Positions 17,244-25,618 of a stretch of DNA of 35,109 nt are shown here, piece by piece. Each line of letters starts with the position of its first letter. Within the stretch, counting starts at the first letter, position 1. The position numbers and the translations under genes were made by a program. Source of the DNA: Oscillospiraceae bacterium (GTDB lineage Bacteria > Bacillota > Clostridia > Oscillospirales > Oscillospiraceae); contig CADCHN010000029.1 in NCBI GenBank assembly GCA_902801295.1, forward strand, positions 1-35,109, in the 5' to 3' direction. The notes under the pieces are model-generated. The model did not search any database. It was not told the DNA's origin and saw nothing but the letters and a program-made list of their open reading frames with translations.

Positions 17244-17279
17244 AACAAGCATCCGGAAATTGCTTTCCGGATGCTTGTT
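17244..17279. terminator. Bidirectional 16-bp hairpin after the coat genes
   Basis: Arms 17244-17259 and 17264-17279 are perfectly complementary with a TTGC loop. It lies after the minus-strand coat genes (stop at 17304) and upstream of the opp promoter, insulating the two units. The T-tracts are short. Confidence 0.75.
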
Positions 17280-17303
17280 TGAGATCGTATTGATGATCTG
17301 GGC

Positions 17304-17555
17304 TCAGCCTTGGGCCGAGGCGTATTTCTGCTTGAGCTGCTGCAGCTTCTGCGGCTGCTCCTGCTCCTTCTGATACCAGCCGCGGCTCTCCATCTGGGTA
17401 TAAACGCCGTTTTGCATGCAGATGGCGTCGTTGAGCGCGGTTGTGAAGGCCTCATGCACCTGCGGCGTGGAGGATTCCACGGAGCCGTGCAGATACAGGT
17501 CGCAGATCCCCTTGGTGGTCAGCAGGATATTCTCCATGATTTCCTTGTCGTTCAT
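17304..17555 (-). CDS. CotF-like spore coat protein
   Basis: 83 residues, largely helical. The pattern is that of the CotF (Coat_F) family in Clostridia: an N-terminal DKEIMENILLTTKGICDLY helix, a middle segment ending TALNDAICMQNGVYTQM, and the characteristic RGWYQKEQ, matching the family's R-GWY-x-E motif. Family members sit in the coat of endospores; the molecular role is unknown. The ribosome-binding site GGGAG is 9 bases from the ATG. It follows the sister gene by 14 bases, in the same operon. Sporulation sigma control is expected but no promoter is identifiable. Confidence 0.8.
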   Translation of the reverse strand: MNDKEIMENILLTTKGICDLYLHGSVESSTPQVHEAFTTALNDAICMQNGVYTQMESRGWYQKEQEQPQKLQQLKQKYASAQG

Positions 17556-17569
17556 TCTTTTGTTCTCCC

Positions 17570-17743
17570 TTACACCAGATTGTAAAAACGCTGGAACATC
17601 GCCTGGTTGCTGTCGGCCAGATTCTGAACCTGACGGCGCAGCACGGGGTCAGTCAGCGTATTGACCGCTTCGCGGCACTGGGTTGTCAAAAATTGCGTGT
17701 GGCCGAGCGCATCTTCGATATAGAGCAGCTCTTTGGGACTCAT
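17570..17743 (-). CDS. Small CotF-related coat protein
   Basis: 57 residues from the ATG at 17743 (MSPKELLYIEDALGHTQFL). GAGGTGAT, nearly the full anti-Shine-Dalgarno complement, ends at the right distance from this ATG (8 bases after GAGG). The upstream in-frame GTG 17752 and ATG 17749 would overlap that site, so I reject them. SxKELLYIEDALxHE is the typical start of the short partner of CotF-like proteins, the pair being commonly adjacent in spore-forming Clostridia. Predicted spore-coat component. Confidence 0.75.
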   Translation of the reverse strand: MSPKELLYIEDALGHTQFLTTQCREAVNTLTDPVLRRQVQNLADSNQAMFQRFYNLV

Positions 17744-17802
17744 GTTCATCACCTCATCCTTAGTATGTGCAGACTGTCTTTGTTTAGCCGCCCCAAAAAC
17801 TG

Positions 17803-17831
17803 TTGGCTTTTTTTATTTTTTCAATTATAAT
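17803..17831 (+). promoter_or_regulatory. Promoter of the membrane protein/spermidine-synthase-like operon
   Basis: TTGGCT (17803-17808), a 17-base spacer and a perfect TATAAT (17826-17831), about 35 bases before the start at 17866. Confidence 0.6.
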
Positions 17832-17865
17832 AATTGATAACTATTGATTGAAATGAGGCTGTGAG

Positions 17866-18144
17866 ATGAACATTGCACTTGCTATCCTCCTCGGGCTCAT
17901 CTGGGGCGCGCTGGCGGCGCTGCTGGGCGGCGTCGTCACGCGGCGTTCCCTCGCGAAAAACAGCACCTCCGCCCTGATGGCCGGCAATCTTCTGCGCACG
18001 CTGATCGACCTGACGGCGCTGGGGATCGTTTTCCTGCTGCGAAAGCTGCTGCCCTTCGACTATACCTGGATGCTGATCGCCGCCGCCGTGGCACTCTCGA
18101 TCGGCACCATCGTCATCAGCTACCGCATCGCGGGCAAAAAGTGA
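17866..18144 (+). CDS. Small three-helix membrane protein of unknown function
   Basis: 92 residues with hydrophobic segments at about 2-22, 43-60 and 66-87, and a short basic C-terminus. The topology and the G-x-x-x-G-rich first helix recall the ATP-synthase accessory AtpI family, but there is no ATP synthase nearby, so I do not assign it. GAGG lies 7 bases upstream of the ATG. It starts 9 bases before the next gene, with which it probably forms an operon. Confidence 0.7.
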   Translation: MNIALAILLGLIWGALAALLGGVVTRRSLAKNSTSALMAGNLLRTLIDLTALGIVFLLRKLLPFDYTWMLIAAAVALSIGTIVISYRIAGKK

Positions 18145-18153
18145 GGGCTTTCC

Positions 18154-19749
18154 ATGGGCGAGCATAAAATACTCAAAAACAAGTGGTTCCTCTATCTGAC
18201 GGAGTTTTTCGCGGGCGTGTCCGTGATGGCCGTGGAGCTCGGCGCAAGCCGCCTGCTCGCGCCGTATTTCAGCTCCTCGCAGATCGTCTGGACCATCATC
18301 ATCGGAACGATCATGATCGCCATGGCGCTCGGCAACCTCTACGGCGGCCGCGCCGCGGACAAGAATCCCGATCCCGCGCGGCTCTACCGCCGGATCCTGA
18401 TCGCCGCGGTCTGGATCGCCGCGATCCCGGTGTTGGGCAAGTATTTGATCCTCGGCGTGTCGGGACTGCTGATCGTGACGATCAGTACCAATTTCCTCGT
18501 GATCGCGGCCTTCGTGTCCTGCATGCTGATCTTTGTCTTCCCGCTCTTTCTTCTGGGCACCGTAACGCCCTCGCTGGTGAAGGTCACGGTGGACAGTCTC
18601 GACGACAGCGGCCGCACCGTCGGCCGGCTCGGCGCCTGCAACACGATCGGCAGCATCCTCGGCACCTTCCTGCCCACCTTTGTCACGATCCCCGCCGTCG
18701 GCACCGCCGTCACCTTCCTGATTTTTTCCGGCGTGCTGCTCGCGATCGCGCTGATCTACTTTCTCAGCGAGAAAACCCGCCTGCGCGCCGTGATCATCGC
18801 CCTTATCCTCTTTCTCCTCTGCCTGATCTTCGGGCGCAGCACGGCCTTCGCCTTCTGGGAGGACGACCTGAGCTACGAGGGCGAGTCGGTGTACAACTAC
18901 CTGCAGGTCAAGGAGGACGAGCGGCGCGTCAGCCTCTCGACCAACGTGCTCTTCGGCGTGCAGTCCGTGATGATGAAGGAGGGCGGCCTGACCGGCATGT
19001 ACTACGACTACGCGCTGGCAGGGCCGGTCATGGCCGGGACGGAAACGCCGAAGATCCTGGTGCTCGGCAACGGCAGCGGCACCTTCGCCCGCCAGTGCCT
19101 CGGGTACTTCCCCGGCTGTACGGCCGAGGGCGTGGAGATCGACGGTAAAATCACGCAGCTGGCCTGGGAGTATTTTGACATGCCCGAAGCGGTGCAGGTG
19201 ACGGAATACGACGGCCGCGCCTTCCTGCAGGCGGTGGAGACGAAATACGACGTCATTCTCGTGGACGCCTATCAGGACATCACGATCCCCTTCCAGATGT
19301 CCTCGACGGAGTTTTTCACGCTGGTGCGCGAGCACCTGACCGAGGGCGGCGTGATGGTCGTCAACATCAACATGCGCTCCGACGGCGAGGGCAGCATCAA
19401 CCAATACCTCTGCGACACAATCGCCGCGGTTTTTGACGCGGTCGCCACGGTGGACGTGCCCGGCAGCACCAACCGCGAGCTCTTTGCCTGTCTCGGCACC
19501 GCGCCCGCAGATCGCCTCGCAGCCGGCGCGGAGCGGCTGGAGGAGCCTTCGCTGCGTGCCCTGATGGCGCGGGTGGGCGCCAATCTTGTCCCCTACACGG
19601 GCGGAAGCCTCATCCTCACCGACGACCAGGCGCCGGTGGAGCTGCTCGGCATGCGGATGATCGACGGTATCATCGAGGAGGAGCTGCAGTATTATAAGGA
19701 AGTCTACGCGCGCGACGGTCTGCGCGGCATTCTCGACGACTTTGGCTGA
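18154..19749 (+). CDS. Membrane-fused spermidine synthase-like protein
   Basis: 531 residues. Residues about 1-230 hold seven or eight membrane helices, the permease-like half seen in fused MFS/spermidine-synthase-like proteins. Residues about 245-531 form a SpeE-type Rossmann domain: SAM-site VLGNGSGTFAR near 305, acidic VEID at the end of beta-2, YDGRAFL, and VDAYQD near 370 in the place of the polyamine-site motif. Whether it makes polyamines is unproven for this fused family; the DxxD substrate motif of true SpeE is not obvious. It probably acts at the membrane. The operon ends at the hairpin 19770-19797. Confidence 0.85.
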   Translation: MGEHKILKNKWFLYLTEFFAGVSVMAVELGASRLLAPYFSSSQIVWTIIIGTIMIAMALGNLYGGRAADKNPDPARLYRRILIAAVWIAAIPVLGKYLILGVSGLLIVTISTNFLVIAAFVSCMLIFVFPLFLLGTVTPSLVKVTVDSLDDSGRTVGRLGACNTIGSILGTFLPTFVTIPAVGTAVTFLIFSGVLLAIALIYFLSEKTRLRAVIIALILFLLCLIFGRSTAFAFWEDDLSYEGESVYNYLQVKEDERRVSLSTNVLFGVQSVMMKEGGLTGMYYDYALAGPVMAGTETPKILVLGNGSGTFARQCLGYFPGCTAEGVEIDGKITQLAWEYFDMPEAVQVTEYDGRAFLQAVETKYDVILVDAYQDITIPFQMSSTEFFTLVREHLTEGGVMVVNINMRSDGEGSINQYLCDTIAAVFDAVATVDVPGSTNRELFACLGTAPADRLAAGAERLEEPSLRALMARVGANLVPYTGGSLILTDDQAPVELLGMRMIDGIIEEELQYYKEVYARDGLRGILDDFG

Positions 19750-19769
19750 TCGGCGCGGAATACAGCAGC

Positions 19770-19797
19770 AAAGCACAGGGCAATCGCCCTGTGCTTT
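19770..19797. terminator. Bidirectional terminator between convergent genes
   Basis: Arms 19770-19781 and 19786-19797 are perfectly complementary (12 bp) with an AATC loop and A3/T3 flanks plus CTTTATT on the plus strand. It serves the spermidine-synthase-like gene (+) and spoVAE (-), which ends at 19803. Confidence 0.88.
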
Positions 19798-19802
19798 CTT
19801 TA

Positions 19803-20174
19803 TTACTTATTCTTGTCGCCCGGCTTGAAGACCAGGGCCACGAGCAGGCCGAAAAACATGGCCGCGCAGATGCCGCCCGCCGCCGCGGTAAAGCCGCCGG
19901 TGAAGGCGCCGATCAAGCCCTTTTCCTGCACCGCCTGTTTGACGCCCTTGGCCAGGGCATTGCCGAAGCCGGTCAGCGGCACAGTCGCGCCCGCGCCGGC
20001 CCAATCGGCCAGCGGCTGATAGACGCCCAGCGCCCCGAGCAGCACGCCCGCGACCACAAAGATGGTCAGAATGCGCGCCGGCGTCAGCTTGGTATAGTCG
20101 ATCAGCAGCTGCCCGACGATGCAGAGCAGCCCGCCCACGACAAAAGCCTTCAGATAATCACCCAGCATTTCCAT
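19803..20174 (-). CDS. spoVAE: Stage V sporulation protein AE (SpoVAEb-type)
   Basis: 123 residues, multi-helix membrane protein. Conserved family segments are AFVVGGLLCIVGQLLID, KLTPARILTIFVVAG and the GFGNALAKGV / FTGGFTAAAGGI stretches. SpoVA proteins import Ca-dipicolinate into the forespore and release it on germination. GGAGG lies 8 bases upstream of the ATG. Its start overlaps the end of spoVAD by 17 bases, so the two are translationally coupled. Confidence 0.92.
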   Translation of the reverse strand: MEMLGDYLKAFVVGGLLCIVGQLLIDYTKLTPARILTIFVVAGVLLGALGVYQPLADWAGAGATVPLTGFGNALAKGVKQAVQEKGLIGAFTGGFTAAAGGICAAMFFGLLVALVFKPGDKNK

Positions 20175-21192
20175 TCGACAGTCCTCCGTTCTCGATGGCG
20201 ACGGCGTGGCAGATGCCCGGGATGCTGTTCCCCTGCTGCGAGCTCAGCGGGCTCATCAGCGCGCCGGTGGCCGCGAAGAGTATGCGGTTCCACACGCCAT
20301 TTTCCATATTGCGCAGAATGTGCCCGCCCAGCACCGAGGCGCTGCAGCCGCAGCCGGAGCCGCCCGCGTGCACATCCTGCGTCTTGAGATCAAACAGCAG
20401 CACGCCGCAGTCCATATACGCGCAGCCGAGCTCGACGCCGTCGCGGCGGAAGAGCTCCTCCAGGATATCGTGCCCGAGGGCGCCGAGATCGCCGGTGAAA
20501 ATGGCGTCGTAATCCGCAGGGCGGCGACCGGTATCGGCAAAGTGCGCCTTGAGCGTCTCATAGGCCGCCGGCGCCATCGCCGAGCCCATCGCATTGGCGT
20601 CCTTGATGCCTGCGTCCACGATGCTGCCGAAGGTGACGTGGGTCACGCGCGGACCCTTGCCCTCGGCGCTGAGCACCACCGTGCCCGCGCCGGTGACGGT
20701 CCACTGTGCCGTGGGCGGACGCTGGCCGCCGTACTCCAGCGGAAAGCGGTACTGCCGCTCCGCCGAACAGAAATGCGAGCCGGTGACGGCGGCGGTATGC
20801 TTGGCATAGCCGCCGTCGATCAGCAGCGCCGCAAGCCCCAGGCTCTCGGCCATGGTCGAGCAGGCGCCGTAAAGCCCCAGGTAGGGCAGCTTCGAGTCCT
20901 TCATGGCGAAGGCCGAGCTGATGCACTGGTTCAGCAGGTCTCCGGAGAATACCGCGTCGAGCGAGGACAGGGGCAGCTGCGCCTTGCCGCAGGCCAGCTC
21001 AAAGCACTGCTTGAGCATGTGGCTCTCTGCCTTTTCCCAGGTCTGTTCGCCGAAATACGAGTCGTCGGAGATGTAATCAAAGCAGTCCTTCAGCGGTCCC
21101 TCGCCCTCTTTCTGGCCAACCACGCTGGCATAGCCGACGATGGCCGGCTGCGAGGGCAGCAGCATTGTCTGCTTTCCGATGCGTTTATTCAT
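20158..21192 (-). CDS. spoVAD: Stage V sporulation protein AD
   Basis: 344 residues, a normal length. It has the thiolase-like fold of SpoVAD: an early SQPAIVGYASVVGQKEGEGP, LLNQCISSAFAMKDSKLPYLGLYGACSTMAE in the middle, and GSGCGCSASVLGGHIL near the end. SpoVAD binds dipicolinic acid at the inner spore membrane and works with SpoVAC and SpoVAE in loading the spore core. AGAGGAAG is the ribosome-binding site. No spoVAC lies upstream; the next gene is the divergent rny. The upstream GAATG at 21240-21236 could be a sigma-G -35 element, but the -10 match is poor. Confidence 0.93.
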   Translation of the reverse strand: MNKRIGKQTMLLPSQPAIVGYASVVGQKEGEGPLKDCFDYISDDSYFGEQTWEKAESHMLKQCFELACGKAQLPLSSLDAVFSGDLLNQCISSAFAMKDSKLPYLGLYGACSTMAESLGLAALLIDGGYAKHTAAVTGSHFCSAERQYRFPLEYGGQRPPTAQWTVTGAGTVVLSAEGKGPRVTHVTFGSIVDAGIKDANAMGSAMAPAAYETLKAHFADTGRRPADYDAIFTGDLGALGHDILEELFRRDGVELGCAYMDCGVLLFDLKTQDVHAGGSGCGCSASVLGGHILRNMENGVWNRILFAATGALMSPLSSQQGNSIPGICHAVAIENGGLSNGNAG

Positions 21193-21298
21193 GTTGCTTC
21201 CTCTTTTCTTTTCGGATACTGCTATTTTCTCCGATCATTCGTAAAAATCGCGAGCGCGATCCGGCCAATTTTTCCCATGATTTTTCCTGCGTTCGTAC

Positions 21299-21327
21299 TT
21301 GACATAACACCATGAACACGGTAAAAT
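21299..21327 (+). promoter_or_regulatory. Strong sigma-A promoter of rny
   Basis: A perfect TTGACA (21299-21304), a 17-base spacer and TAAAAT (21322-21327). It is the best consensus promoter in the window. Confidence 0.85.
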
Positions 21328-21334
21328 AGATCGG

Positions 21335-21493
21335 ATAGAATTTTGGCCGGCATCAGGGGAGATGCCTGCCCGGTTCTATGTTTTCAATGCCACGGACGGA
21401 TGCGTTTTATGGTCCGTCTTTGCTTAGATCCAATCGAATATCCCGCAGTAACCACCGCAAAATTCTGAAAGAATGGAGGTGTGTTTACTACCT
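21335..21493 (+). promoter_or_regulatory. Structured 5' leader of rny
   Basis: About 160 untranslated bases lie between the predicted transcription start and the ATG at 21494. Two hairpins are visible: GGCATC/GATGCC around 21349-21366 and GACGGA/TCCGTC around 21396-21419, the second followed by TTTGCTT, a weak terminator-like tail. Because RNase Y cuts structured leaders, autoregulation is conceivable, but this is inference only. Confidence 0.4.
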
Positions 21494-23035
21494 ATGCAAT
21501 GGTTAATAGGCATTTTGATCGGTCTGGTTGTGGGCGCAGCCATCACAGCCGCCGTTTTTGTCTCCCGTGAGAAGAACGCCGAACGCAGTATCTCCAACGC
21601 CGAAGAACAGGCCAGGCAGATCGTCAACGATGCTATTAAGAGCGGCGAGAGCAAGAAGAGAGAGGCTCTCGTCGAAGCAAAGGAAGAAATACACAAACGC
21701 CGCTCCGAGTATGAGCGGGAAGAAAAGGCACGCCGTGCTGAGCTGCAGAAGCAGGAACGCCGCCTGCAGCAGAAGGAAGAAAATCTGGACCGCAAGATTG
21801 ACTCTGTCGAGAAGAAGAGCGACACCCTGAACAACAAGATCGCCGCCGCCGAAGCTCAGCAGAAGGAAATCGCCCAGATCAAGAAGAGCCAGCTGGAAAT
21901 GCTGGAACGGATCTCCGGCTTCTCCACCGAGGACGCCAAGGCCTACCTCATCGCGACCGTTCGCGACGACGTGACCCACGAAATGGCGATGAAGGTGAAG
22001 GAAGTGGAGGCTCAGTTCAAGGATGAGGCCGACGACCGCGCCCGCGAGATTATCGCCACCGCCATCCAGCGCTGCGCCGCCGACCACGCCAGCGAGATCA
22101 CCGTCTCCGTCGTCCCCCTCCCCAACGACGAGATGAAGGGCCGCATCATCGGCCGCGAGGGCCGCAACATCCGCAGCATCGAAACGCTGACGGGCTGCGA
22201 CCTGATTATCGACGACACCCCCGAGGCCATCACCGTCTCCAGCTTCGACCCCGTCCGCCGCGAGGTGGCGAGACTGGCGCTGGAAAAGCTCATCCAGGAT
22301 GGCCGCATCCACCCCGCCCGCATCGAGGAAATGATCGCCAAGGCCCAGAAGGAAGTCAACGCCACCATCAAGGCCGAGGGCGAGCGCGCCGTGTTCGAAA
22401 CGAACATCCACGGCCTGCACCCCGAGATCATCAAGCTGCTGGGCCGCATGAAGTACCGCACCAGCTACGGTCAGAACGTACTGAACCACTCCATTGAGGT
22501 GGCGCACATCGCCGGTCTCATGGCCGCCGAGCTCGGCGTGGACGTGAACACCGCCAAACGCGCCGGTCTCCTGCACGACATCGGCAAGAGCATCGACCAC
22601 GAGGTTGAGGGCAGCCACGTCACCATCGGCGTGGACATCTGCCGCAAGTTCAAGGAGTCCGAGGCCGTCATCCACGCGATCGAGGCGCACCACGGCGACG
22701 TGGAGCCGCACACCGTGGAGGCTTGCCTGGTTCAGGCGGCCGACGCGATCTCCGCCTCCCGCCCCGGCGCCCGCCGCGAGAACATCGAGAACTACGTCAA
22801 GCGTCTCGAAAAGCTCGAGGAAGTCTCCAAGAGTTTCCCCGGCATCGCGAGCTCCTACGCCATCCAGGCCGGCCGCGAGATCCGCGTGATGGTCAAGCCC
22901 GACGAAGTCAGCGAGGACCAGATGGTACTGCTGGCCCGCGACATCGCCAAGAAGATCGAGGAAGAGCTGACCTATCCCGGCCAGATCAAAGTCCATCTCC
23001 TGCGCGAGACCAAAGCCGTCGACTACGCGAAGTAA
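21494..23035 (+). CDS. rny: Ribonuclease Y
   Basis: 513 residues from the ATG at 21494 ([16 protein letters not shown]). I prefer this to the in-frame ATG at 21473 because GGAGGTG at 21476-21482 lies inside that longer version and at the right distance from 21494. An N-terminal membrane helix (about 3-22) is followed by a long charged coiled coil (about 25-150), a KH RNA-binding domain with [12 protein letters not shown] near 222, an HD domain with [10 protein letters not shown] and LLHDIGK near 340-370, and the C-terminal LHLLRE-type ending. It is the membrane-bound endonuclease that starts mRNA decay in Firmicutes. Confidence 0.96.
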   Translation: MQWLIGILIGLVVGAAITAAVFVSREKNAERSISNAEEQARQIVNDAIKSGESKKREALVEAKEEIHKRRSEYEREEKARRAELQKQERRLQQKEENLDRKIDSVEKKSDTLNNKIAAAEAQQKEIAQIKKSQLEMLERISGFSTEDAKAYLIATVRDDVTHEMAMKVKEVEAQFKDEADDRAREIIATAIQRCAADHASEITVSVVPLPNDEMKGRIIGREGRNIRSIETLTGCDLIIDDTPEAITVSSFDPVRREVARLALEKLIQDGRIHPARIEEMIAKAQKEVNATIKAEGERAVFETNIHGLHPEIIKLLGRMKYRTSYGQNVLNHSIEVAHIAGLMAAELGVDVNTAKRAGLLHDIGKSIDHEVEGSHVTIGVDICRKFKESEAVIHAIEAHHGDVEPHTVEACLVQAADAISASRPGARRENIENYVKRLEKLEEVSKSFPGIASSYAIQAGREIRVMVKPDEVSEDQMVLLARDIAKKIEEELTYPGQIKVHLLRETKAVDYAK

Positions 23036-23065
23036 ATTTTCAAAAAGAGCCTGCGAAAGTGATTG

Positions 23066-23125
23066 TGAACAGCACCCCATTTGTTAGACAGTATGGTATA
23101 CTACTAACGAATGGGGTGCTGTTCA
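23066..23125. repeat. 60-bp MITE-like hairpin made of two IS-type terminal repeats
   Basis: The left arm 23066-23087 and right arm 23104-23125 are complementary over 22 positions with a single G-T wobble. The loop itself holds a second palindrome (AGTAT-GGT-ATACT, 23089-23101). The outer ends read TGAAC...GTTCA, as in IS3/IS150-group elements. The left arm's reverse complement shares 18 of 25 bases with the IS end at 73-97. There is no obvious target duplication. It starts 30 bases after the rny stop and would fold as a strong RNA hairpin that can serve as the rny terminator. Confidence 0.8.
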
Positions 23126-23127
23126 TC

Positions 23128-23249
23128 TTTTGATTTAGGGCTTTTTCGTTGGTGCGCGAGGCGGGACTTGAATACCCGCGGGGCACTAGGCGCTCCGCGC
23201 CGTCGCCCGTCCCGCCTGCGGCGGACTGCTTCATTCCCACCACCTCATT
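23128..23249. other. GC-rich non-coding stretch between the MITE-like hairpin and the recombinase end
   Basis: No convincing gene. It holds an inverted repeat AGGCGGGAC (23159-23167) / GTCCCGCCT (23209-23217) and an inner GGCGC/GCGCC hairpin. The T-arm-like piece around 23161-23180 has no matching acceptor stem, so I do not call a tRNA. The element boundary (attachment site) is expected in or near here, because the recombinase gene normally sits at the very end of such elements. Confidence 0.4.
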
Positions 23250-24752
23250 CACCAAACGAAAAAAGGCCGGTCATTCGACCGGCCTTTCCGTTTGGTGCAC
23301 CGGGGCAATCCAAATCCGAACCGGAGACGGAGGCGCGCAGGGTAAGCGCGCTCTCCATTTCACTAAAATTTACAGTTTTAGTTCCGTCCTTGTAATTGCA
23401 TGAGATTACGATCTTATCGTTGAACACATAAGCATTTTCCGATGCTCCAGCTTCGAGAGGTCGAGGTTTCGGAATCGCTCCAAGAAGAACCGAACGAACT
23501 CTTCGCTGATGCGGGGTTTCGCCAGTTTCTCCAGCGCGATCTTGTTTTCCAACTCGTCACGGGCGGCTTCCAATTCTTCCAGTCTGCTTTTCGTGGATTT
23601 TGTCAGAATACCCTGCTGGATCGCGTTGAGCAGATTGTTGATTCCGGTGTTGGCCTCTTGCAGCTGCTGCTCATACATCGGCAGGGCCACACTCTCTTGA
23701 TCTTGCATGGCTAACACCATCGAAGTGATTGCATCTATGGTGCGGTCATCAGCCAGCATTTCCATAATGGAATCAAGGACAAGATTTTCAATCCAGGCTT
23801 TGCGGACAGGCTTGCATTCGCATTCGGTGCGCTTCTTTTTCACGGAAACGCACTTATAATAGTGGTGGACCCCATTGCGCCCGGTTCCACTTTCACCGCA
23901 GAGATAAGCGCCGCAGTAGCCGCAAAAGATCTTGGTGGTCAGCAGATAGTCGTCCTCGGCTTTATGGCGGGCAGGGGCCTTTTTATTGACCTCCAGTTTC
24001 TTCTGGACGCGTTCAAATAAGTCGTCTGGCACAATACTTGGAATGCCATTAGGAATCACCGTATCCCGAAAAGCAAACTCTCCGATGTAACGGCGGTTAC
24101 AGAGCATGTGCTGGATGGAGTTATAGGTGATCGGATTGCCGCGAGTATTCTTTACACCTTGCTCGTTAAGCCAGTCCCGGAGTTCGGTCATGGTCGCGCC
24201 TTTGTCGTAGCGTTTGAACACTTCCAGCACATAGGGCGCTGTGATCGGATCGGCTTGAAAGTGCTGCTCGTCGTCGATCACATAGCCGATGGGGATCGTT
24301 CCGCCATTGAACTTACACTTGAGCGCGTTATCGGTCATGCCCCGGACGACCTTTTCAGCCAGATCCGCCGAGTAGTATTCCGCATAGCCCTCCAAGACAG
24401 ATTCCAGGATGATGCCTTCCGCGCCTTCGGAAATGACCTCTGTGGCCGACACCACCTTGACGCCATTCTTTTTTAGCAAGGATTTGTACCTGGCACTGTC
24501 GTAGCGATTTCGGGCAAAACGGTCGAGCTTCCACACGATCACCATATCGAACAGTTTTTTACCGCTGTCCTTGATCATGTTTTGAAACTCAGGTCTGTTA
24601 TCCGTCTTGGCGGAATAAGCGCGGTCTATGTAGTGTCGCAAAATTGTGATGCCGTTCTTCTCGGCAAAAGCGGTGCACTCGCGGATCTGTCCCTCTATGC
24701 TCTCTTCCCGCTGGTTGTCGGAGGAATACCGGGCATAGATGACAGCTTTCAT
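23245..24752 (-). pseudogene. Large serine recombinase (site-specific integrase), frame broken near the C-terminus
   Basis: From the ATG at 24752 the frame gives 448 residues to a stop at 23406. A resolvase domain has YARYSSDNQ (catalytic Ser at 10) and WKLDRFARNRYDS. The recombinase domain contains the segment GNPITYNSIQHMLCNRRYIG. A zinc ribbon (FCGYCGAYLCG...C...C, about residues 275-315) and a coiled coil follow. The last in-frame residues (MLMCSTIRS) do not fit the family. The expected tail, VFNDKIVISCNYKDGTKTV through SGSDLDCPGAP, is present in another frame at 23245-23440. The break lies at 23431-23440, and comparison with the family's RKMLI-DxFVN-A-Y suggests a loss of about 22 bases between two AATGCT copies. 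It may retain partial function, since the catalytic and zinc domains are intact. Confidence 0.85.
23262..23287 (-). terminator. Terminator of the recombinase operon
   Basis: Arms 23262-23272 and 23277-23287 form a perfect 11-bp GC-rich stem with an ATTC loop. On the minus strand it is followed by a run of six Ts, a classic intrinsic terminator. An outer 9-bp pair, 23250-23258 with 23289-23297, can extend the structure. It overlaps the codons of the recombinase's original C-terminal tail. Confidence 0.8.
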
Positions 24753-25618
24753 TCGTCATCCTCCTCGTTCACAACGCCCTCGATAAGATCTGTTACAACC
24801 GCGTTGAGCTGCTTGGCGTTTTGGCTGGTGATTACAGGCCGCCCGGTTCTGCTTTCAATGGCTTTACGTGCATCTCCGGCAACCTCACCGCCAGATTTGG
24901 CAATCCTCATGTTCTCCTGCAAGCCTTGTGGATTTTCGACCTTTGTCAGTTCCGTGGTCGTAGCCTCGGCCAGCATGTTCAACGCGAGCTCCAGCGTACT
25001 CATATTGTCCCGGAGGTTTTGCTTTTTCAGTCCTTTGAGGTTCTTATATTGTCGAGTGCTCATACCGGACCAGGCGCGAGTTACCTCGTCTGTCAGTATT
25101 GCATATTCACGATTGGTTTCAACGCCGTGCGCTTTCCATTCGTCCGTCAATTCTTTGCGAGCTTGAATGGTTCGCATCCGCTGATTGATCCATTCCGGCG
25201 AGTAGCCAAGACGCGAATAAGTTTCCAACGCTCTGTTGATCGTCAGTTCCGGGTCAATCGTTTCCTCCATACGTTCCTTGCCGACCTGGGCCAGCCACAT
25301 CTTGAACGGCTCTGCTTTAGGGGATGGGATCGACTCAATGATGCGGAGGAGACCCGCCGTTTCAGCTACATCCGTATTGTATCGTTTGCCGTCTGCGGCC
25401 AAGAGCTTCAGTTGACTACAAACTGTAGTCAACTGATTGCCCTCTTTTTTCAAGCGCGTTTTCATGACGCTCCAATATTTTGCGGCATGACGTGTGTCCG
25501 GCTGATCGGTCAGCACGCGGATCACATCAACAATGGAGAAATACCACTCTTCGTTCTCCTCATCCCAAGCCGTGCGGATCGGCTGATCCTCGAAAAGCTG
25601 CAATTTGTCGTTGCTCAT
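24749..25618 (-). CDS. BRO-N domain protein (antirepressor-like)
   Basis: 289 residues from the ATG at 25618 (MSNDKLQLFEDQPIRTAWDE); GGAGGAG lies directly upstream. A longer frame from 25693 would contain that site, so I reject it. The Bro-N-type domain (about 8-110) has EEWYFSIVDVIRVL and KYWSVMKTRLKKEG. The central segment, from KAEPFKMWLAQVGKERMEE through TDEWKAHGVETNREYAILT, is the pattern seen in mobile-element homologues. Such proteins bind DNA and often counter repressors. It overlaps the recombinase start by ATGA and the XRE gene end by ATGA, so the three are made together and may control excision. Confidence 0.85.
   Translation of the reverse strand: MSNDKLQLFEDQPIRTAWDEENEEWYFSIVDVIRVLTDQPDTRHAAKYWSVMKTRLKKEGNQLTTVCSQLKLLAADGKRYNTDVAETAGLLRIIESIPSPKAEPFKMWLAQVGKERMEETIDPELTINRALETYSRLGYSPEWINQRMRTIQARKELTDEWKAHGVETNREYAILTDEVTRAWSGMSTRQYKNLKGLKKQNLRDNMSTLELALNMLAEATTTELTKVENPQGLQENMRIAKSGGEVAGDARKAIESRTGRPVITSQNAKQLNAVVTDLIEGVVNEEDDE

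Noticed and set aside
21247..21260. Palindrome ATCGCGAGCGCGAT between spoVAD and rny as an operator
   Set aside because: It is a single GC-rich palindrome with a T-run on the minus strand only; no second copy or known operator match, so it was left unassigned.
23151..23225. Possible tRNA on the minus strand (T-arm-like GCGGG...CCCGC and a CCA-like end)
   Set aside because: The T-loop would have 9 bases, no complementary 5' acceptor strand exists at the right distance, and there is no anticodon arm.
23290..23320. Second tRNA-like or attachment-like piece around ggtgcaccggggc
   Set aside because: It is explained as the coding DNA of the recombinase's conserved C-terminal SGSDLDCPGAP read on the minus strand.
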